Origin: CAYGZM01 sp964354365
Lineage (GTDB): Bacteria; Planctomycetota; Phycisphaerae; Sedimentisphaerales; Anaerobacaceae
NCBI GenBank assembly: GCA_964354365.1
Contig: CAYGZM010000045.1
Location: forward strand, 1-26,333
Length of the DNA stretch: 26,333 nucleotides
Reading direction: 5' to 3'
How positions within the stretch are numbered: position 1 is the stretch's first letter; every line of letters begins with the position of its first letter. Below are positions 21,890-26,333 of this stretch, piece by piece. The notes beneath the pieces were generated by a model. That model saw only the letters and a program-made list of their open reading frames with translations, was not told where the DNA came from and did no database searches. The position numbers and the translations under genes are program-made.

Positions 21890-23419
21890 TTACTCCTCGG
21901 TTTCCTTTTTGACGGTTGTTTTGGATTTTTTGGACTCTTTTTCTTCGGTCGTGTCGGTCTTTTTTGCGGTCTTTTTCGCAGGTTTCTTTGCCGCTTTCTT
22001 GCTCTTTTTCGCATCCTTGGGCGGCTCAACTTCCGTTATTTCTGCTGATTCGAGCAGTTTGGCGATGCACTTGCTCTGCCGGACCTCCAGTCTGAACTGG
22101 GCCAGCGAGCCGTCACGCGCCATCTCCTCTCTCATTCTCTCTGGTCGCTGCCCCTGGTGCAGGGCCAACTGCGCTATCCGACCGTTGATTTCCTCCTCCG
22201 TCACCTCGATTTCGAGCTTATCGGCCACTTTATCCATAATGAAGAACGTCTTGAGCTGTCCTTTGGCCTGATCCTCACTGCTGGCCCGCAACTGCTCCAT
22301 CTGCTCCTCGATTTGTTCGCGGCTCAGGCCGCGAGAGAGCAGGTTCATATATTGTCTCTGCAGCACCGTCGCGGCCTGCTCGCCGACAATGTCCAAAGGC
22401 AGGTCGAAGCTGGTATTGTCGAGCAGATACTTGAAAATCTGCTCGGTCATCTCAGTCCTTGATTGCTGCTCGAGCTGGCTTTGGAGCCTGTCCTGAATCC
22501 TCTCGCGCAGCTCGTCCTGGTCTTCCACGCCCAGCCGCTCGAAGAAACCTGCGTCCAATTCGGCAGGCTTGAGCCACTTGATATCCTTGATTTCAATGCT
22601 GATATCGACCTTCTTGCCTCGATATTGCTCCTTGAAAAACGTTTTCGAGAGCTCGACAGTGGTTTGTTTTCTATCGCTGGCCTTGGCCCCTACGAGCAGC
22701 TCGTCGAGCTTCTCAACCGGAATACCACCGACAAAGCCACTACGCCTGACGTATATCTGGATTTCGCCGAGCTGGTCTGGCGCTTCAGCGTCTTCGGCCT
22801 TGAGGGTCACATCCGCGATGATCCGGTCGTCAGGCTCCACGGCGCCGTCCTCGCGCGGCGTCCAGATACCCGAGAGCTTTTGCATCCGCTCGATTTCCCT
22901 GTCCACCTGCTCGTCCCCAACCTCGAGTTTTGTCCTGCTGACCGGGATACCCTCAAGCTTAGGCAGCTCGAATTCCGGGCGAACCTCGACCTGGAAATCG
23001 AATTTCATCGGTCCTTCTCCGGGCATCTCGATCTTTTCGTAATCGATGTCCGGCTCGCCCAAGGTCTGCAGCTTGTTGTCCTTAATGGCCGACTCGCTTG
23101 CCTCGGCCAGCAGTTTCAGCTTGATCGCCTCGCTCGTGTCCTTGCCGAATCTCTTCTCCAAGAGCCGCCGCGGCGCTCGACCTTTTCTAAAACCAGGCAC
23201 CAGCGCATCTTTGCGAAGCTCGCCGTATTGCTTGTCGGTGGCGCTCCTTATCGTCTCTTCGGGTATCTCAATGATGACTTTCTTCTTGCAGGGTCCGGCA
23301 TCCTCGATAGTTACGGTGTTCTTCGCGGCTGCCGACTCCGGCTCTTCTTCGCCGACCTTGCCTTCTTCGTCCGCTGTCTTGGTCGCTTCTTCGCTTACTT
23401 TCGTTTCTTCTTCACCCAT
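21890..23419 (-). CDS. tig: Trigger factor (ribosome-associated chaperone)
   Basis: This 509-aa protein has the Tig N-terminal domain with the ribosome-docking motif GFRKGRAP (76-83), a central region corresponding to the FKBP-type domain but diverged (about 165-275), and the helical C-terminal chaperone domain. Tig binds ribosomal protein uL23 and shields nascent chains. Two additions stand out: an acidic N-terminal extension (1-33, GEEETKVSEEATK...) and a Lys-rich, histone-like tail (468-509, KKSKKAAKKPAKKTAKK). ATG 23419 has GGGAGC six bases upstream. A terminator lies 54 bases before it, so it must be transcribed from a promoter in that gap or by read-through from the tRNA-Gly unit. Confidence 0.93.
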   Translation of the reverse strand: MGEEETKVSEEATKTADEEGKVGEEEPESAAAKNTVTIEDAGPCKKKVIIEIPEETIRSATDKQYGELRKDALVPGFRKGRAPRRLLEKRFGKDTSEAIKLKLLAEASESAIKDNKLQTLGEPDIDYEKIEMPGEGPMKFDFQVEVRPEFELPKLEGIPVSRTKLEVGDEQVDREIERMQKLSGIWTPREDGAVEPDDRIIADVTLKAEDAEAPDQLGEIQIYVRRSGFVGGIPVEKLDELLVGAKASDRKQTTVELSKTFFKEQYRGKKVDISIEIKDIKWLKPAELDAGFFERLGVEDQDELRERIQDRLQSQLEQQSRTEMTEQIFKYLLDNTSFDLPLDIVGEQAATVLQRQYMNLLSRGLSREQIEEQMEQLRASSEDQAKGQLKTFFIMDKVADKLEIEVTEEEINGRIAQLALHQGQRPERMREEMARDGSLAQFRLEVRQSKCIAKLLESAEITEVEPPKDAKKSKKAAKKPAKKTAKKTDTTEEKESKKSKTTVKKETEE

Positions 23420-23466
23420 TTCAGTGCTCCCATAAGGTTGCGTTACAAAGGCCTCTAACAATAAAC

Positions 23467-23500
23467 AAAAAAGGCGTCAGGGAGCTAAAATCCCTTAGCC
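23467..23500 (-). terminator. Rho-independent terminator after the tRNA-Gly/RNA unit
   Basis: On the minus strand GGC-TA-AGGGA pairs with TCCCT-GAC-GCC around loop TTTTAGC, followed by six T (23472-23467). It ends the transcript that begins at the tRNA-Gly promoter, 48 bases before tig. Confidence 0.75.
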
Positions 23501-23640
23501 TAAGTCTTCGCAAGTTTCGGCTTACAAATTCTAAGCCCTAAACATATCGGAGACCAACGCCAAACTACGCTTAGCCGGTATCTCACCGATACTATATGGG
23601 TTCCCAGGCGCCGAAGCGCCTTCGAGCCCATCCCTGGGAA
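23501..23640 (-). ncRNA. Candidate structured RNA between tRNA-Gly and tig
   Basis: On the minus strand this stretch contains an AGGCGC-TTCG-GCGCCT hairpin (23606-23621), an extra-stable C(UUCG)G loop; an enclosing ATGGG/CCCAT stem (23596-23600 with 23627-23631); an 8-base TTCCCAGG/CCTGGGAA pairing (23640-23633 with 23608-23601) that crosses it; a GTATC/GATAC hairpin (23578-23592); and a GGCTTA/TAAGCC hairpin (23519-23537). It ends in the terminator at 23467-23500. I cannot match it to tmRNA, SRP RNA, RNase P RNA or a common riboswitch. The crossing pairings suggest a pseudoknot or alternative states. Confidence 0.5.
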
Positions 23641-23651
23641 AAAGTCCTAAG

Positions 23652-23723
23652 AGCGGGTGATGGGACTTGAACCCACGACATTCACGTTGGCAACGTGACG
23701 CTCTACCACTGAGCTACACCCGC
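23652..23723 (-). tRNA. tRNA-Gly (GCC)
   Basis: The minus strand folds as a full cloverleaf: acceptor GCGGGTG/CACCCGC, D arm GCTC/GAGC, anticodon arm TCACG-TTGCCAA-CGTGA with anticodon GCC, and T arm GTGGG-TTCAAGT-CCCAT. The discriminator base is U. CCA is not encoded. A strong promoter lies just upstream. Confidence 0.95.
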
Positions 23724-23739
23724 GGCTATCACACCATAA

Positions 23740-23768
23740 AGTATAAAGGCCGCAAATCTGCGTTGCAA
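23740..23768 (-). promoter_or_regulatory. sigma70-type promoter of tRNA-Gly
   Basis: On the minus strand TTGCAA (23768-23763) and TATACT (23745-23740) are 17 bases apart. Initiation near 23733 would leave about ten bases before the tRNA. Confidence 0.75.
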
Positions 23769-23842
23769 GCGGTTTTTTACAAAATTTCAGCAGGTAAATA
23801 GGTAAATAGCACCCCCGCCGCAAAAGTCCAAAGCCGCCGGCG

Positions 23843-24562
23843 CTATTCGCTCTCGTCTTTTGCCTTGGGGCTGAGCTTGGCAATCCAGAGGTTGTCGAAA
23901 GCGGTCTTCCCGTCGGCTTTCACCCACAGGCCGACTTTGCCGGCCTCGGTGAACGTCGAATCCTCAAGCTCTATCATCTGCTTGCCGTCGAGCGAAGCGA
24001 CAATCTTCGTTTTACTGTGGCTAATCGTGATTTCGTGCCACGTCCTCGGATTCGCCTTCACGTCGGCTGAGCCTAACTGTTTGCGCTGCCCGTCTTTGAC
24101 AAAATAGACCCGGACGTTGTTCTCCAGCGGATTCCAGCGGGCGATGTAATAGTTGTCCGCATCTTTTGCCCGCCAGATTGGGCCGCCGCCCTGGTCTTCT
24201 TCCCCGGCATCGGCCTTGACCATTACCCTGATTTGAAGGTCTTTGTATTTCGTGCCCTCTGCTACCAGCAGATTGTAGGTTCTGCCGCGGTTCTCGTTGG
24301 CCGTGATGGCTACGGCCTGGGGACGGCTGGGGGCGGACTCGTCCGCGATGACCTGCCACGTGGCGGCTTTGCCCTGCCCTGCCGTCTCGGCTGCCTTCCA
24401 GCCCCGCGGTACAGAGCCGGCCTGGTCTTTGTCGAACGTCCAGACTTCGTAGCGTCCGCCCTCCGATTGCCAGCGCCACAGTCCGCAGGATGCAACGAAC
24501 ACGCTCAGCACAACTGCGATGACTAAGAACAAAGTGATATTTGGAAGATTTCTGGCGACCAT
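23843..24562 (-). CDS. Lipoprotein with a concanavalin A-like (DUF1080/LamG-type) domain
   Basis: This 239-aa protein starts MVARNLPNITLFLVIAVVLS and reaches a lipobox VASC (Cys27). The mature part (about 40-235) resembles the jelly-roll domain seen in LamG/DUF1080-type proteins: TWQVIADESAPSRPQAVA, then GGGPIWRAKDADNYYIARWN, TWHEITISHSKTKIVASLDGK (split here into TWHEITISHSKTKI and VASLDGK) and GKVGLWVKADGKTAFDNLWI. Such domains bind or degrade sugars; no catalytic residues are evident. ATG 24562 gives the signal peptide directly; the same frame continues upstream to 24751 but those residues do not look coding. It sits upstream of the tRNA-Gly promoter. Confidence 0.75.
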   Translation of the reverse strand: MVARNLPNITLFLVIAVVLSVFVASCGLWRWQSEGGRYEVWTFDKDQAGSVPRGWKAAETAGQGKAATWQVIADESAPSRPQAVAITANENRGRTYNLLVAEGTKYKDLQIRVMVKADAGEEDQGGGPIWRAKDADNYYIARWNPLENNVRVYFVKDGQRKQLGSADVKANPRTWHEITISHSKTKIVASLDGKQMIELEDSTFTEAGKVGLWVKADGKTAFDNLWIAKLSPKAKDESE

Positions 24563-24987
24563 TTTCAATTTCGCATTACATTCTTTGTTGTGGTTCAACT
24601 CCGAAAAAGTTGGTGAATTTAACGCATGAAAAACAAAGGATTTATCGCATTGTGGGCACCAGCATAATATGTTTGTAAGTGGGCGCCACCATTGAAGATG
24701 CCGCCCCATGCCGTATGCCGCCATTCGGGCGCTCGGGTCGCTTGTCAGCATTGCCCTATCCTCCCGATGGCAGCCGGATTATACCCATACATGCTGTTAC
24801 CTTAAAGCGTTAAATCCAAAATACTTATGTACTACTTGTGCCATAGACTTACCAACTTTTTTGGACGAGAACCTTTATTTTAATGACGATTTCCCATTTA
24901 ACCTATAAGTAAAAAAAGGGTGTCGAGTTTAACAACACCCTTTTGCTTTTCTGTTTGCCTTAGCGCTAAAACAGACAAAGTCAGAAC
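24563..24987. other. Intergenic region with a terminator
   Basis: This 425-base gap lies between the lipoprotein gene and the PEP-CTERM gene, both on the minus strand. Apart from the terminator at 24911-24940 I see nothing; the plus-strand ORF at 24708-24908 has no family features. Confidence 0.55.
24911..24940 (-). terminator. Rho-independent terminator of the PEP-CTERM gene
   Basis: On the minus strand GGGTGT (24940-24935) pairs with ACACCC (24923-24918) around an 11-base loop, followed by seven T (24917-24911). It starts 48 bases after the PEP-CTERM stop. The plus strand also has TTTTG after the stem, so it may act both ways. Confidence 0.75.
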
Positions 24988-25779
24988 TTACGCACTTTTC
25001 TTTCTGCGAAGCAGCAGAACACCAAGACCAAGCAGACAAATCGTCCCCGGCTCAGGAACGGTGGTTAGGCTCAGGAAGTACTGGTCACCCACATCGCCTA
25101 TCTGTGTGGTTTGCCCTGTCCCCTGGTTAATCGTGAACAATTGCCCGCCAGATCTCAACCCGTAGAGCGTTGAATCGAGAAAATCCATCCCGTAAATCCT
25201 GACGCCCATCGCACCAATAGCGGTCACCGCACCTGTCCCCAGATCAACATCATACAAGGTGTTGTCTGGGCTGTCGCCGCGAACCAGCATTGAGGTCGAA
25301 TCCAGGATGCAACCGCTCCGAACAAGCCCGGTCGCAGATTGTGCCGTTACAATCAGCGTCGCAGTCGCGTTGTTTTGGTTAAGCGAGTAGAAGCTTGGCG
25401 TGCTTTCGTAGTCGACCGAAATCAGGTCGCTCCCATTGAAGTCGAGCGCCTCGATGTTACCCAATCCGGTATTACCGACCAGCGTAGAACTTCCATCGCT
25501 CGTGCTAATTGTGTAAAGGATACCATGGCTGGTCGCTCCGAACAGTGTGCCATCGTCGCGCAACGCAACAGACTCATAGAATTGGCCGGTATTCCCGATC
25601 CGATTGGCCGTCCCGACAGTAAAATTAACCAGCCATAGGTCTTCTGCAGTGTCGGTGGCGTACCCGATATGGGTCGCCTCGGCCTGGCCTACAACAACAA
25701 ACATCAACGACAGAACTATTAACAGTGTTTTGACACCCAGCAAAGATGCCGAATTTCCTGATTTCCTGTAAGTTTCCAT
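24988..25779 (-). CDS. PEP-CTERM sorting-domain exported protein
   Basis: This 263-aa protein has an N-terminal signal peptide (hydrophobic core LLIVLSLMFVVVGQAEA, about 19-35). The middle (about 40-235) is a set of beta-propeller-like repeats of the form YxIxxxTGxxTxIG, for example YDVDLGTGAVTAIG and FTINQGTGQTTQIG. The end VPEPGTICLLGLGVLLLRRK is a PEP-CTERM sorting signal: the VPEP motif, a transmembrane helix and a basic tail. Such proteins are cut and anchored by an exosortase, which is not in this window. RBS GGTGAG lies five bases before ATG 25779. It has its own promoter and terminator. Confidence 0.88.
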   Translation of the reverse strand: METYRKSGNSASLLGVKTLLIVLSLMFVVVGQAEATHIGYATDTAEDLWLVNFTVGTANRIGNTGQFYESVALRDDGTLFGATSHGILYTISTSDGSSTLVGNTGLGNIEALDFNGSDLISVDYESTPSFYSLNQNNATATLIVTAQSATGLVRSGCILDSTSMLVRGDSPDNTLYDVDLGTGAVTAIGAMGVRIYGMDFLDSTLYGLRSGGQLFTINQGTGQTTQIGDVGDQYFLSLTTVPEPGTICLLGLGVLLLRRKKSA

Positions 25780-26036
25780 TTTTTCTCACCTTTCATTTTT
25801 TGGCAACTTTTGGCGCCCGGTTTCTAATGTTATTTGCCAGTACGGAGCAAATAACCCTTTACCATTCACCGAAGAGATTAAGCTGCTGAAAGAGAAAGGG
25901 GGGAACCGGGAGAAAACTCAAGACATCCTGCCACATGCCTCGAATTTCACACTCCTCCTGCCTATCTATCACCCTGACCTCTTCTTTGCTTTTCATAGGC
26001 CACAACACAAAGACGACCTACTTACACATAAGATCA
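25780..26036 (-). other. Long 5' leader of the PEP-CTERM gene
   Basis: About 250 bases separate the promoter from the gene start. GTTATTTGC (25829-25837) and GCAAATAAC (25847-25855) form a perfect 9-base hairpin with a 9-base loop. No coding frame or known riboswitch consensus is recognisable. Confidence 0.4.
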
Positions 26037-26065
26037 ATTTTACCCCACCCCATCCGGTTTGTCAA
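26037..26065 (-). promoter_or_regulatory. sigma70-type promoter of the PEP-CTERM gene
   Basis: On the minus strand TTGACA (26065-26060) and TAAAAT (26042-26037) are 17 bases apart, a near-consensus promoter. Initiation would be near 26030. The 9-mer GCAAATAAC lies immediately upstream of the -35 box. Confidence 0.75.
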
Positions 26066-26261
26066 GAGTTATTTGCTCAGAAACCACGGCAAACGCATCT
26101 AAATGGAAATCGCGTTTCTTGACCGCATAAACGCGGCTTCACTTGCAGTGCAGGTTACAGGATTATCTGATCGCCCCTTGTTTCTGAGCCAAAAACGCCA
26201 AATCGTAAGTTTAGACGCAATCGCCCTGGATTGTGTCCATAGTAGCCTTGGCTTTGGGATA

Positions 26262-26332
26262 TGTTATAATATCATGAAACTTTTCGGCCGGTGATACGGT
26301 CGATGAATTGAGAAAGGTGGTCCGGCGAGATG
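26262..26332 (+). promoter_or_regulatory. Extended -10 promoter and RBS of a gene starting at the window edge
   Basis: TGTTATAAT (26262-26270) is a perfect TGnTATAAT extended -10; the -35 is weak. AAAGGTGG (26313-26320) precedes an ATG at 26330-26332, the last codon in the window. The ORF at 26103-26294 spans this promoter and looks spurious. Confidence 0.45.
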
Positions 26333-26333
26333 T

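Noticed and set aside
22463..23458. 331-aa plus-strand ORF opposite tig
   Set aside because: It is the complement of a well-conserved trigger factor gene and has no independent family features.
23467..23650. tmRNA, SRP RNA or RNase P RNA upstream of tig
   Set aside because: The tRNA-like ends and tag reading frame of tmRNA, the GGAAGGAAGCA core of SRP RNA and the conserved core of RNase P RNA are all absent.
24708..24908. 66-aa plus-strand ORF in the gap before the PEP-CTERM terminator
   Set aside because: No RBS or family features, and composition resembles non-coding A/T-rich sequence.
25930..25975. GGAGGAG followed by a ten-codon ORF in the PEP-CTERM leader
   Set aside because: The candidate GTG is only one base after the RBS and the next ATG is too far, so translation is unlikely.
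26103..26294. 63-aa ORF near the right edge
   Set aside because: It lacks an RBS, contains the extended -10 promoter of the next gene and shows no recognisable domain.
1..26333. CRISPR array, insertion sequence or prophage
   Set aside because: No regularly spaced direct repeats, transposase, integrase or phage structural genes were seen on either strand.

Overview
The window is a gene-dense bacterial chromosome segment. It most resembles a planctomycete, probably of the Phycisphaerae/Sedimentisphaerales type. That placement is an inference from the combination of a DUF3616 protein, a PEP-CTERM exported protein, two tandem ClpP genes behind trigger factor, several lipoproteins, and an A/T-rich dispersed repeat of a kind I associate with such genomes. 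No rRNA or ribosomal-protein marker is present to settle it.

Layout. Positions 1-2342 hold the tail of a truncated gene, an iron-sulfur flavoprotein (minus strand) and a secreted DUF3616 protein (plus strand). Positions 2606-8577 are a shortened dcw division cluster on the plus strand: a MraZ operator and promoter, mraZ, a 69-aa orphan ORF, rsmH, a membrane-anchored LysM protein, an FtsL-like protein, ftsI and a MurG-like glycosyltransferase. The usual murE/F, mraY, murD, ftsW, murG, murC, ftsA and ftsZ genes do not follow. From 8584 to about 26040 every gene is on the minus strand. In transcription order these are: the PEP-CTERM protein with a strong promoter and a ~250-nt leader; a lipoprotein; a promoter, tRNA-Gly, a hairpin-rich RNA and a terminator; tig; two clpP genes; a coiled-coil lipoprotein; an mntA-hepT (MNT/HEPN) toxin-antitoxin pair; an orphan adenine methyltransferase; lnt; a HEAT-repeat lipoprotein; a coiled-coil envelope protein; a 52-aa membrane protein; then mreB, mreC, mreD and mrdA. 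The two wall-synthesis clusters meet tail to tail at 8577/8584, so septal (FtsI) and elongation (PBP2/MreBCD) machinery lie side by side.

How they work together. RsmH, FtsL, FtsI, the LysM protein and the glycosyltransferase suit septal envelope synthesis. MreB, MreC, MreD and PBP2 form the lateral-wall machine, and the coiled-coil protein and 52-aa membrane protein upstream of mreB are likely envelope partners. Lnt would finish the several lipoproteins. Trigger factor and ClpP1/ClpP2 handle folding and degradation of new proteins.

The points most worth a second look are: (1) a promoter/tRNA-Gly/hairpin-rich RNA/terminator unit just upstream of tig; (2) a decayed second copy of the 3' end of a lipoprotein gene on the far side of the HEPN/MNT pair, suggesting the cassette arrived by insertion; (3) a ClpP whose catalytic Asp is replaced by Asn; (4) an in-frame stop six codons into the best-placed start of ftsI; (5) a lipoprotein whose only visible start codon comes from a dispersed repeat; and (6) a 52-aa membrane ORF between the coiled-coil protein and mreB.
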